Position numbers and translations under genes: made by a program
Source: Taxillus chinensis
Lineage: Eukaryota > Streptophyta > Magnoliopsida > Santalales > Loranthaceae
NCBI GenBank assembly: GCA_023512835.1
Contig: CM042084.1
Location: forward strand, 47,911,609-47,975,608
Length of the DNA stretch: 64,000 nt
Reading direction: 5' to 3'
Part shown: positions 12,027 to 22,604 of the stretch, piece after piece
Layout of the letters: each line of letters begins with the position of its first letter
Position numbering within the stretch: the first letter of the stretch is position 1
The notes under the pieces: generated by a model
Databases searched by the model: none
Told to the model about the DNA's origin: nothing
Seen by the model: the letters and a program-made list of their open reading frames with translations, nothing else

Positions 12027-12509
12027 TGTTTTGTGTGGTGGATAATTGTGACTACTGAGGTGGTTTGATATTGCTTGTTGAGATTGTTGTAACACGTCAC
12101 TACACCTGTGCACATGCATGTAGCCGCTAGGAGCATGGGAAGGGTTGGGGAGACTTGATCCCTACTGAGCTGTGGTTGCTCACCCCTCCTACTGTGTTTG
12201 CTTGTTTTCCAGGGACTTACAGGCGTTAGGTGGATACACCAAGGTGGAAGACCTTATCCATTTTACTCTCTTCCATTTATGTTGTTTTCTTTTATGGGAA
12301 CTGATGTAACCCCAGTGGGGATGGGATTGGAAAGAATTCTGTTGTAATAAACTGGTTTGGATTATTTTTATGAACATTACTTTCTTGAATGTGTTGTGGA
12401 TGTTTGAAATGTAAAATTCTTGGTTTGTATCCTAACCCCTTTGCCCTCCGTGTGGGTAAAAGGGGAGTCACGTGTCGGTTTCCTCGGGTTGGAAATCCGG
12501 GGCGTGACA

Positions 12510-13060
12510 CATATGCTTCACGTCAAACGGATATTAAGGTATCTAAAAGGGACCGTGAATTTGGGACTCTGGTATCCAAAGGAGTCTAACTTCACCTTAT
12601 CCAGATATTCTGATGCTGACTTCGCTGGGTGTCGCATTGACAAAAAGAGCATTAGTGGTACATGTCAATTTCTTGGAAATAGACTGATTTCTTGGTTCAA
12701 TAAGAAGCAGATTTCCATATCAACCTCCACTATTGAAGCTGAATATATAGCTGCTGGGAGTTGCTGCGCTCAGCTTCTCTAGATGCAAAGTCAACTTACT
12801 GACTACGGTTTCAACATGATGTCTATTCCACTCTACTGCGACAACACCAGTGCCATTACTATCAGCAACAATCCTGTCATGCACCCAAAAACTAAGCACA
12901 TCGAGGTAAGGTATCACTTCATTCGCGACCATGTTCTCAAAAAGCACATATCTCTGGAACATGTTGCTATCGAAGATCAACTGGCCAGACATACTTACCA
13001 AACCCCTACCCGATGCAAGATTCTCTGAACTACTCCTTAAATTAGGTATGCTTGACTTTT
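12510..13060 (+). pseudogene. RNase H end of Sirevirus A pol (broken)
   Basis: Continuation of pol after S1: MLHVKRILRYLKGT, YSDADFAGC, the RNase H-like STIEAEYIAAG (about 12720) and the C-terminal KHIEVRYHFIRDHV (about 12895). A TAG at 12779 (TGG in copy C) and a shift near 12990 break the end. The minus-strand copy C ends with LADILTKPLPDARFSELL in one frame. About 60 bases after the reading frame the element is cut by G2 at 13117. Confidence 0.9.
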
Positions 13061-13935
13061 CTGCATAGCCTCTAATTTAGTTTATCCAATAGTATTATTT
13101 ATCAGAACATGCATTGTGTCACGCCCCGAATTTCCAACCCGAGGAAACCGGTTCGTGACTCCCCTTTACCCACCTGGTGGGCAAGGGGTAGATGTACAGA
13201 ATCCGACATCCAAGCAGGACAACAAACACATTCACAATAATCCACAATAAATAACTGAAAGGCAAACCACTTATCTTTATTAAATTCCAAAATCCATTAC
13301 ATCATCTCCATTTGGAGTTACAATAGTCTCAACATAACATTTGACAAAACACTCAAATAACAAAAGGAGCAAAGCCACAAGGCAGAAAGTCTTCCACCTT
13401 GGTGTTCCCACCTGACGCCTGTAGGTCCCTGTAAGTGAGTGTCGTCAAACACTTGGTAAATAACCAAGTCACCAATACATACAGAATAAGGAACATTCGT
13501 GCGGACTAAGAACTTAAAAGCTATGGATTATGGAATCTGTTCCTAGTGCCTCAAACGGACTAAGTCAAAATGATGCGGAGTAAGAGTCTTGGTCTACAAG
13601 GTCGCATGAAGTAAAAGGTTTGACATGGAGTTAAAAAGTTAAGTCTTCCCCTCAAGCGAACTAAAGTAAAGAAGACACGGAGTAAGGCATCCGAGTCTTT
13701 CATACATACGGAGTAAGGAAGTATTGATGCGGAATAAGGACCCGAGTCTTTATTCGCACGGAGTAAGGAAACTAGATGCTGAGTAAGGAATCCGGGCCAC
13801 TCACTCATGCGGAGTAAGGATGCGCTAGTACGGAGTAAGCCATCCGATCCTTTAAACTCATTTGGAGTAAGGAACTTACATACGGAGTAAGGAACTTACA
13901 TACGGAGTAAGGAACTTACATGCGAAATAAGGAAG

Positions 13936-14411
13936 TGTAAAGACTCGTATTTGGGTAGTTTTTGAGAGATAGCCATTCTATGGGAATGTAACTATCTGGA
14001 CGGTAGTGTAGCCGTCGATGTGAGCATTTTGACTGTACTTGGGCCCGATTCTGAGTCGGGGCCCCATTTGACCCGATTGTTGACTTTTCGGGGTTTATTG
14101 GTTAACTTTGTGTTTGGGCGGTCATTTGGGTGTAATAATATCAGTTTAGTGTTGTGCTCGTCATTTTGAGCGTTTTGACAGTAATTGGGCTCAATTTGGA
14201 GTTCGTGACCTCGGGAGGTCAATTATTGCGTTCGGGTCAATTATTACTGGGAGGCCAATTATTGGCAATAGTATATATATAATTAAGAACTGTCTTATCT
14301 CTTTAATTGCCAATTATTGGTGCGTGCATGTTTGAGCAAGAGAGAGAGAGAGAGAAGGTGAAGACCGTGAAGAGCTTCACTTTGCGATTTTGGGGCAATT
14401 GGAGCTCGTGG
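13936..14411 (+). mobile_element. Truncated gypsy LTR of the G3 family inside element D
   Basis: Begins exactly with TGTAAAGACTCGTATTTGGG, the 5' terminus of the G3 LTR (opposite strand, ending at 32073), and stays similar to GGAGCTCGTGG at 14411. It includes the TA-rich TATA region and a GA repeat (14338-14355). The terminus abuts the D LTR at 13935. The other end is not a terminus, so the fragment was cut by the deletion that joined it to the D leader. Confidence 0.85.
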
Positions 14412-15121
14412 ATCGGATTATACAGCTCCTGATCGACTATTTTCTCCTAATCCGTACTAATCCTTACCTGTTAAGCTTTTGTACTCTTAGCTTATCTTTG
14501 TGAAGCTACAGGTTCTACGTTTCTTTGCATTCTTATCGTTAAATCCAGTCCATAGTCTTGGATTTGAAGTGTTGTGCTACTTCTCTTCTCTTCGACTTAT
14601 TGACAAGCAAAGGAATCTACTTTTCTCTCACTGCACTCTGTTACTACGGACACGGTCTACTTTTCATCCGGATACTCGTCACACGACTATCGTTAATTCC
14701 GGATGATTGTCGGTTCATTCCTCCAGACTCCAGACACTGTCAAATTGCGATAATCCATGTCTTCTTTAATATCGCGTGCTTTTGAGGAGGAATCATGATG
14801 ATTCATTAAATGCATATCTCGGGATGCACACACTTCTCCGGAAGGCGAACAGCTGTTATCTTTACTTGGTCAGGCTGTCTCCACGACATCGTTTCATTCG
14901 GAGGCGCACCGATATCAAGACTAATGACATCAGCCTGTCAAGCGGTTCACTATTTCACTCGCCAACTTCCTAGACACGCTGACATTCACGGACTCGGTCT
15001 TATATATTTAGGTCATTCCTGCGAAGCACGAGTATTGCTCATTTCAAATCCCTAAACCTCTCGTTGCTCCTTCAATACCCAAGACCTTACCTTTCCTCTC
15101 GCCCTTCAACTTTCATCTACA
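14412..15121 (+). other. Leader upstream of the ULP1-like ORF in element D
   Basis: Corresponds to 51433-52155 of copy C on the other strand, with shared words such as TAATCCGTACTAATCC, CCTGTTAAGCTTTTGTA and AGTCTTGGATTTGAAGTG. It lies between pol and the ORF and has no conserved reading frame between copies. If the ORF is expressed from its own transcript, a promoter or a splice acceptor should be in this interval. None could be assigned by eye. Confidence 0.6.
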
Positions 15122-17848
15122 ATGGCACCCAGAATCTTTCTTTCCGGCATTAATCCCGGCCATCTGGTCGATTGGAGTGTTGTCTCCAACCCGCCGGACT
15201 GGTTTTTCCATCTTCGCCCTCTACTAGAAGCCTCGCATATACTCAACTTGATCTCCAATCCTGTCGATCTTCTTATAGACGACATTATTGAGTATTACCA
15301 ACGGATCCGTTATACCACCGACTCAATCATCTCCTATGTTCGCGGTGAATCCATCCTCATCACTCCCGCCGTACTCCGCGCTGCTCTTCATTTTCCCCCC
15401 GGTGAACCACAACGCCCTGATGCTGATCCAATGGCGGCTTCTATGGGTTGCACCCAAAAAGGCAAGGAATACAAGGTGAAATCCTTACAAGGTCGCTATC
15501 GCTGTATGGCGACCATACTGAGTCGATGTTTACTGGCTCATACTTCTGCTCTGGACTCGGTTCCTTATGATCTTCTTTTGGCCATGTACGGCGTTTTCGA
15601 AGGTCTTCCGATGGACTGGGGGACGTTTTTGTTCTGACTGCTGCAGAATGGTCCCAAGAACCATTCTTTCGGGCGCATACTAAGCATCATCTTCCGGTAT
15701 CTTAATTCGGACCATTTCGCCCGCTATGACGCTGTTCCATTACCTTCGGCATATTACCTTCGCTATCTTACACCGGATGGGAACAAGACGGCCCATCGTC
15801 CCTCTGCAGCTCTTCGCCCCCTCCCTGCCGCGGAACAACAAGGCAGTTCAGTTGGTGACCCCTCTGCCAGCCATGCCCCAGAGGTCAGCTCTGCTCACCG
15901 GTCCTCCCGGATTCGGTCCGTTGCTGCACCCTCCGTTTCTCGGGCTTCCCAGCACAGCGTCCGTGCCGACCCTTCCGAGGTTGTGGGGCCCTCTCAGCGC
16001 AGCGTCCCTAAAGCTGTTTCCTCAGCCCCTTCTGCTGCGGATGTCTCCACTCCCTCCACTTCCGCCATTGCTGCCGCAGTTGATACCGCTATTGCTGCCG
16101 TCACTGCTGATATCCCGGCATCTACTCCGGAAGCTCCTTTGCCTCCCCTACCTCAACCCCGAGATTATCTTGACCATCTCTCTGCCGACACCTTAACGGA
16201 CCTATGGCTCCGTTTCAGCCTTGCCCACACTGCCTCCATTCCTGACACCGATCTTCGAATGTTTTACACGCGTCATACCCAATCCCCGGAGACCATGATC
16301 ATCTGGAACTTGGACCACGACTTTCTTACGCCGGCCTCCATTCCAGATGTGCTGTTCCCTACCCCCTCCAACCTGGTCCATGCCGCACGGAGTCCCTCCC
16401 CTGCTAAGGCTGGCCCCTCTTCTCTTGCTGCCGCGATTCCCGTGGTTGACCTATCTGGTCAAAGCGGGTCAGCTGCTCCGGATGCCTCTGATGCTCCGGA
16501 TGCCCCTTCTGCTGCTGCCGCTGATACTCCTGCGGACTCCTCTGCCCAGCGCACTCCTGCTCCTGTTCATGCGGGGGAGTCCTCCAAAGCTCCGGAGTTG
16601 GTCCTTGGGCGCGCTTCTTTTGGCACGGTCCACTCCGACGCTGTGCTCTCCGCCCAGCTGGACCGACACGCTCAAGCTCATAGCGCCCAAATATCCGCCA
16701 TCGCCGCCAAGGTTGATGCACTTGGCGCCCAACTCCTCTCCGCTCTCACTGACTCCTCTACTTCCATGGAACAGAAGATGGATCTCGTCGCCTCGTCCGT
16801 CTATTCCTTGTCTACCTCCTTCTCGGACCTGGCGCACACGATGGCTCGCCCTCCTGTTGCTTCCCGGCGATCTGCCAAACCGGGGGAGAGAGTGTCATCT
16901 GATCCTTCTGCTCCTCCTGCACCACAACCATCCACTCGTGCTGAGAAGCGGCCTGCCTCTTCATTACTTCAGGGAGTTCAAATTCCCAAACGTAGCCCCT
17001 TCTCTCAACCAAGCTCCTCGACTATAGCTCCTCCTCCATCCTCTCCACCCGCAGCTGACACCTTCCTCCCATCATACGCGGCGTGTGACCCTTCTGATGC
17101 GGATGGAAGCGTGCGTAAGGCAATGAAGTCCTATGCTACATCTTTTGCTGAGAGAAGATGTCTCTCTGACCTGTACCCTTTCTCCCCGGACGACATTCAG
17201 ACCCTTTGTTCGGAGAAAGTACTCTTTACAATAGAAGACATTGACAACTTCTCTAGGGCTACTAAAATGGAGATGAGGTCGTTTCCATCTCTATACAAGG
17301 ATAGGCACTTGTTTGAAGTTCTGCCGTGCTGGAATGAAGGCTATCTTCCCAGTGTAGATCTCATTCAGTCCTTCATCGACGGAACTGCTGATGATAGCAA
17401 GCCATGGAAAACTCTCTCAACTATCCTCATTCCGTACCGGATCATGTCGCCACATTTCATGATGGCTGTCTTCATGATTCAGTCCAAACAAATGATTCTG
17501 ATTGATTCTCATCAGATTGTGGAGCATTATGTAAGAAAGAATCAATGGGAACCGCTGTGTCTCAGGCTGACTGAAGCTGTGAAGAAAGCTGGATTATATG
17601 AAGAGTTGGGCATCACACCCTTGAGTGCAACTGAGAAGCTAAAGGCGACATTCTGGGGCAAGAAGCAAGTGCCACAACGGCCGAATGAAGATAGCTGCGG
17701 GGCCTTTGTCTGTTACTTCATCAAGTCATTCTTAACTGTGGACAAATCTTGGAGCCAACACACCACTTATACGATGAAGCAGACAATGGGGCTTAGAGAG
17801 ATTGCAGCAACTATGATCTTCAAGTATAGTAAGCCTTATGTACCTTAA
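15122..17848 (+). pseudogene. Sirevirus distal ORF: N-terminal retroelement domain, linker and ULP1-like cysteine peptidase (copy D)
   Basis: One frame of 908 codons broken only by TGA at 15635 (CGA in copy C). The start ATG is conserved in copy C, with MAPRI in both. Residues 1-260 are a helical region (NPVDLLIDDIIEYYQRIR, RGESILITPAVLRAALHFP) resembling the N-terminal part of other plant retroelement extra ORFs. Residues about 260-620 are an Ala/Pro/Ser-rich linker. The last 230 residues are an Ulp1/C48-type peptidase: His778 in SPHFMMAVF, Asp795 in LIDSHQ, Gln852 in VPQRP and Cys859 in DSCGAFVCYF. Order and the 17-residue His-Asp spacing fit Ulp1-type SUMO proteases. Ulp1 enzymes cleave SUMO precursors or conjugates; that this one does so is inference. 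It occupies the env-like position, between pol and the 3' LTR. Confidence 0.85.
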
Positions 17849-17980
17849 TGAAAATCTTGTATAAAGGCTGAATTGTATTCTGTTGCTGATGAATGAAATT
17901 GGTTGTGATGCGTATTCTGTATGTTATCTTTTTGCACTGCTTACGAGATCAGATTACAAAGGGTTTGGGCATATCCATAA

Positions 17981-17991
17981 TTGGGGGAGAT
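17981..17991 (+). promoter_or_regulatory. Polypurine tract of element D
   Basis: TTGGGGGAGAT directly precedes the LTR start TGTTGGATC, the place where plus-strand cDNA priming is expected. The same tract lies before the LTRs of B (about 28927) and C (45826-45837, minus strand). Confidence 0.85.
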
Positions 17992-19409
17992 TGTTGGATC
18001 AAGCCCAGAATTTGGATAATGCTGATAAAGCCTTATGTAATTTGATCTGAGATCTTTTGTGTTTCTTTGATCGTTGCAGAAGGTATGTTTTTAATCTGGA
18101 GATACACTCGTGAGAGCAAAGCTAAGAACAGGATACATAATCCTGATCCGGACAAAAGTGAGTGTTGTCAAACACTTGGTAAATAACCAAGTCACCAATA
18201 CATACGGAATAAGGAACATTCGTGCGGACTAAGAACTTAAAAGCTACGAATTACAGAATCTGTTCTTAGTGCCTCAAACGGACTAAGTCAAAATGATGCG
18301 GAGTAAGAGTTTTGGTCTACAAGGTCGCATGAAGTAAAAGGTTTGACATGGAGTTAAAAAGTTAAGTCTTCCCCTCAAGCGAACTAAAGTAAAGAAGACA
18401 CGGAGTAAGGCATCCGAGTCTTTCATACATACGGAGTAAGGAAGTATTGATGCGGAATAAGGACATGAGTCTTTATTCGCACGGAGTAAGGAAACTAGAT
18501 GCGGAGTAAGGAATCCGGGCAACTCACTCATGCGAGTAAGGATGCGCTAGTACGGAGTAAGCTATCCGATCCTTTAAACTCATACGGAGTAAGGAACTTA
18601 CATACGGAGTAAGAAACTTACATACGGAGTAAGGAACTTACATGCGGAATAAGGAAGCGCCGATACGGAATAAGCACTCCGACCTTCTCATTCACACGGA
18701 GTAAGGAAGCGCTGACACGGACTAAGGATTCCAGGACCAAATAGATACGAGTAAGCAACCACCGACACGGAGTAAGGTTCCGAGCTTCAGTAGCAACGGA
18801 GTAAGGAAAATTACACCGGACCAAGAAGATGCTACTTCAAACTACCGCATTTAAAGTTATCAGCTCGTGGTGTCCCGATGTAAGACAAACTCGTTGAGAA
18901 CCTGAAGAATCTTACACGTGGATCACCCGGATATGTGGACACAACCTTAATTATATTTGGGAACTCACAAAGGCACTTATACTCTTCAAAACCAAGATCT
19001 TGAGCTCCACAAACCGCAGCAAGGCGGCAGAGATTACCGAGGACTAGTTAGTGCTGAACGCATTCTGGAACTACAAGTTCCAAGGCTGTCTCTTAGGAAT
19101 GTTTGTATAAATATTCATACTTGTACATTTGTGTGGGTGTGCGAACGAGCCTGAATTAACCTTGTGTATGCACAAGAGCTCGAAGATATAATCTAGGCTA
19201 GTGTGTGAATCCTTTTGTAAACAGAGTGTAAGAGAGTTGCTTCTATTTTGTTGTAATTATCTCTTGATAATAAAACAAAATACTTCCACTATCTGGTTAT
19301 CTTCCGCAGTGATTCTATCACTTAACTAGATAAGTGTGGTGTCTTAAGAGATTAGAAAGAGTTTCGATAAGAGCCTATTCACCCCCCTCTAGGCTCCAAG
19401 GGACCATCA
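17992..19409 (+). mobile_element. 3' LTR of Sirevirus derivative D
   Basis: Starts TGTTGGATCAAGCCC and ends CAAGGGACCATCA, TG..CA form, 1418 bp. The U3 half carries about 18 copies of a CGGAGTAAGGA-type word (18290-18830). A TATAAATA at about 19105 is a likely TATA box. The R/U5 half contains a CCCCCCTCTAGGC block near the end. After it the host G2 LTR resumes with TCACACCTATATG. The same LTR, reversed, is 44574-45825 in copy C. Confidence 0.92.
18290..18830 (+). repeat. Dispersed short repeat rCGGAGTAAGGA in the Sirevirus U3
   Basis: About 18 copies of (A/G)CGGAGTAAGGAA and close variants (CGGAATAAGGA, CGGACTAAGGA), separated by 8-30 variable bases. Equivalent arrays are at 13560-13935 (D 5' LTR), 29140-29660 (B) and, reversed, 45190-45610 (C). 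The word is much better conserved than the bases between copies. Irregular spacing argues against a simple minisatellite and fits a cluster of binding sites upstream of the TATA box; that role is inference. Confidence 0.9.
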
Positions 19410-19494
19410 TCACACCTATATGAATTTACATATAAATATTATAGCAATAACAATAGAAACTTTGCATATCAACTACACAGGGCCTAACCCCGGG

Positions 19495-20994
19495 TGACAG
19501 ACAAATTTTTAGCCTCTCTAAAAGAGCTAGATAATGTCGTTAAATCTCTCTTCAAGATAATAAATTCCCTAAGTTTGCACTAAAAGAATAGCAGCAAGCA
19601 AGGGGTCGAACCCACAGGGATTAGCCTAGTTCTCTAGTTCTCAAATCAAAACACCCAATTACTCTTGTTCTATAAAATGTCTTGGCAAAAAGTTTTCTTT
19701 TTTTAAACTAAAGATCTAATTTTTATTTGGTTTTCCTGAATAAACAAAGAAAGCAAATTGATTTTAGGATTAAGATTCAAGGATTAAAAGCATCTAGGGT
19801 CACAATTTCACCTCCCTATGTTATCTCTACTTGGTTCATGGTATTAGGGTTGTCTCGAGTGAAAATATGCTAAACATAAGCCAAGGACAACAAATGGTCA
19901 TTGAGGTCCTTTTAAGAGTTGTATGCCAGAATGGTCATCTAAACAAACAAACATGCAAAGCCAATAAATCATACTTGCAAAAGGATAATGATCACACCAA
20001 TTACAAATAAGTTATGAATCTCAATCCGCCCCAGACTAAGGCTAAGAATACCAAGGTGTACATCCAAAGATAGAATTAAGAACAGATTCATAAAACATGC
20101 AAAACTCAATCATCCAAACCCAATATTCATAAACACAGCAAAGCAACAAGGGGGCTACATTGCTCCCCTAGATTAAAAGACTACTCACGCATGATTACAA
20201 GCAAACACAAAGCAGAAAAGTTCAACATCTTCTTCTTATCCATGCGCACAGCAAAGCTTCAACCCAAGTTTCCAAAATCCGCGACGATGGTTGCGACGGC
20301 TGCTCTCCTAGGTCAAGGAGCAACCTCCAAGTCGTGGAGCCTCTCTCTCTCTCTAAAAACGTGTAGGGGGTCTAGGATGCATAGCAGAGGGCGTGGAGCT
20401 CTTATTTATAGAGTTTGGATGTGCTTTGAGGTGTGTACCCTAGCCCATCTATCAAAACAACGTAGTATTGATAAGTGACACTTCAAACTTTAAAATCTCT
20501 ATCTTCCATCCACAATTTGGACATGGGCCTTCAGTAACAAATGATCAGCATGGAAAGACGATAGGATCGGCCCAAAAATATCTCTGTACGTCAATTTGCA
20601 CGTGATATGGTGAATTCACGTGCAACTCCAAATCAGCTCAAACTTCTCCCCAAGCTTCCTTGCATCCTGTAGAGGCCTGAGAGGCAAAAATAGGCTTGCA
20701 CGTGAAATGGGTGAATTCACGTGCAGCTCCAAATGCTCTGAGATTTCTGTGGTAGGTAGAGGACATCATTCTAAGCAACTTTTGTTCTTGCACGCCAATT
20801 GTTTGAGGCCATCTACTATGTCAAAAGTGAGCTCCAAAATCTGCCAAAACAGCTTAAAAACGCATGTATTTGCAAATAGCATCTTCCTAGGGGTTAGAGC
20901 AAATATATATGATATATGAAGCAATAAGTCTCTAATCATGCTCTTAAACATCCTAAATAAACACTAGAATAACGGCATAAAATGCACGTTATCA
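19495..20994 (-). mobile_element. Solo LTR S2 of a third LTR family
   Basis: On the plus strand it starts TGACAGACAAATTTTTAG and ends GCACGTTATCA. CCGGG flanks both sides (19490-19494 and 20995-20999), a perfect target duplication inside the G2 3' LTR. In element orientation the start is TGATAACGTGCATTTTATG. No coding region. Although its ends differ from the TGTAA/GTGACA gypsy LTRs, its U3 side (20440-20830) shares blocks with them: a degenerate ATCAAAAC..GTATTGAT box, several CACGTG-containing words and the CTCCAAATGCTC segment. Confidence 0.93.
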
Positions 20995-21688
20995 CCGGGA
21001 CAGACCAGGAAAGACAGAACCCCTACCTATAGGAAAATGTATCACCACAACAACGATCTTGCTCCCACGCTGAACGTCATCCGCCCACGAGAAACACCAC
21101 AGCAGCAATGGCCAGAACTCTCCTCTCTCTCTCTCTCTCTCTCTCTTTCTTTCTGCGACGGCTGCGGTGGCTGAAGAAGAGAACCCTCAACCTAGAACAA
21201 GGAGCCTTCATCTCTTTATATAGACAACTCAAATCCCAAAACGATGTAGTTTTGATTAAATGAATCCCAGCATCAAAACGACGTAGTTTTGATGACAGAC
21301 TACAACCTTTTTGCAACCACACAGGACAAAACACTCATAATTTCACCATGGCCTTTTGCAAAAGAGTATCAGAACAACAAAACAAGGGTAATGGAGGCTG
21401 CACATGAGAAAGGCCCTTCTCACGGGCACCTCCAAATGTTCTAGACTTTTGCCACAAGTCTTAGAACAACATCAGGAAGGCTCCCATGCAAAAATATCAC
21501 TGCACGTGAAAAGCCATTCTCACGGGCACTCCCTATTGGGCTCAAACTTTGCCTCTTGCTTGCTCATCAACATACAAGATGATTTAGCCAAAGTGTGTGG
21601 AAATAAAACTCCCTAAAACCCAACAATTTCCACCCAAAAAGGCAAAACTGTGACTAACTCCTCACATCCCAAAACACGGGTCATTACA

Positions 21689-22604
21689 TCCTCTTCCCCT
21701 TAAGACTTTTTGTCCACAAAAATAAATCACATGTCACTAGAACCATAAGGAATAACAACACATGCAACTCATTTGCATAACCACATGAATCACAACGTAT
21801 ACACATCACGTAACAGCCAACACCATATCACGTAAATCGGCATGTCACAATTACACATCTCAAATACAATGACAAAATACAATTCATTGTCTCAAAAGGA
21901 TAATCTAAGAAATACAACATACAATTGTCTCTTGGCCAACAGCCACCTCCCACCCTCAAGAGTGTTCGTCAACAACAGACATGTCGTCCTCAATATCCAA
22001 CGTTCCCCAAAAAAGTCTTAGAACTACATCGTTTTGGGATTTGAGTTGTCTATATAAAGAGGTGAAGGCTCCTTGTTCTAGGTTGAGGGTTCTCTTCTTC
22101 AGCCACCGCAGCCGTCGCAGAAAGAAAGAGAGAGAGAGAGGAGAGTTCAGGCCATTGCTGCTGTGGTGTTTCTCGTGGGCGGATGACGTTCGGCGTGGGA
22201 GCAAGATCGTTGCTGTGGTGATACGTTTTCTTATTGGTAGGGGTTCTATCTTTCCTGGTCTGTCCCGGTGATAACGTGCATTTTATGTCGGTCCAGTATA
22301 CGGGTAGGGACCTCAACAACAGACATGTCGTCTTCAATATCCAACGTTCCCCAATCAATCACATGAGTTGGGTCAGGATGATACTTTCTCAATTGGGACA
22401 CGTGGAACACATTGTGCACCCAACTCAATCGCGGTGGCAATGCTATCCGGTAAGCTATAGGCCCCACACGAGCTATAACCTCAAAAGGACCAATAAGCCG
22501 GGGAGATAGTTTAGAACCTCTCCCAAACCGCCGATGTCCACGTCATGGAGAGACACGGAGAAACACATGATCTCCCACAGAAAACTCCAAAGGTCGCCCG
22601 CCGA
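21689..22604 (-). other. 3' end of G2 with an inverted LTR insert
   Basis: Begins with the G2 polypurine tract (minus strand AAGGGGAAGAGGA at 21689-21701). Then comes a chromodomain-end fragment (21957-22012, plus strand ACATGTCGTCCTCAATATCC). A plus-orientation copy of G2 LTR sequence follows (22013-22288). The same chromodomain-end fragment appears a second time (22310-22365), after which the integrase tail continues. The integrase C-terminus is also shortened: the conserved segment between ATHLP and ATFGVF is missing about 75 residues relative to G1. Confidence 0.75.
22013..22288 (+). repeat. Inverted duplicate of the G2 LTR, including the S2 junction
   Basis: Reverse complement of about 20975-21265. 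It contains the palindromic-box half, TCTATATAAAG, the GA repeat, and ends CTGTCCCGG followed by TGATAACGTGCATTTTATG, which is the S2 terminus. The duplicate therefore copied the G2/S2 junction and must have arisen after S2 inserted. The 55-base direct repeat on either side suggests a template switch during repair. Confidence 0.85.

Larger units (their letters stand above)
10695..12509 (+). mobile_element. Solo LTR S1 of a gypsy chromovirus
   Basis: Starts TGTAATGACCCG, ends GGCGTGACA, and is flanked on both sides by CATAT (10690-10694 and 12510-12514), a perfect 5-bp target duplication. It has no coding part, so it is a solo LTR left by LTR-LTR recombination. Orientation is plus. Inside are a palindromic promoter region (11258-11337), a GA-rich leader after the TATA box, and a 26-bp tandem repeat. 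A normal gypsy LTR of this family is about 1.8-1.9 kb, the same as here (1815 bp). Confidence 0.95.
13434..19409 (+). mobile_element. Sirevirus derivative D carrying only the ULP1-like ORF
   Basis: Inserted in the G2 3' LTR. Parts: a 5'-truncated LTR (13434-13935), a fragment of a G3-type gypsy LTR (13936-14411), an internal leader (14412-15121), the ULP1-like ORF (15122-17848), a polypurine tract, and a complete 3' LTR (17992-19409). Gag and pol are absent. Copy C shows that leader and ORF normally follow pol, so a deletion that starts in the intruding gypsy LTR and ends in the pol-ORF spacer explains D. An alternative is a non-autonomous derivative that moved in this form. The left end is lost together with about 600 bases of G2 LTR. 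Confidence 0.75.

Noticed and set aside
15726..16196. Pro/Leu-rich overlapping ORFs around the ULP1-like linker (also 16347-17027, 49416-50072 and antisense frames)
   Set aside because: Shadow frames of a GC-rich Ala/Pro/Ser linker; the conserved frame across copies B, C and D is the one ending in the peptidase.
22234..22509. Plus-strand ORFs over gypsy pol (22234-26800 and 36100-40584)
   Set aside because: Antisense shadows of minus-strand gag-pol with no known domain.
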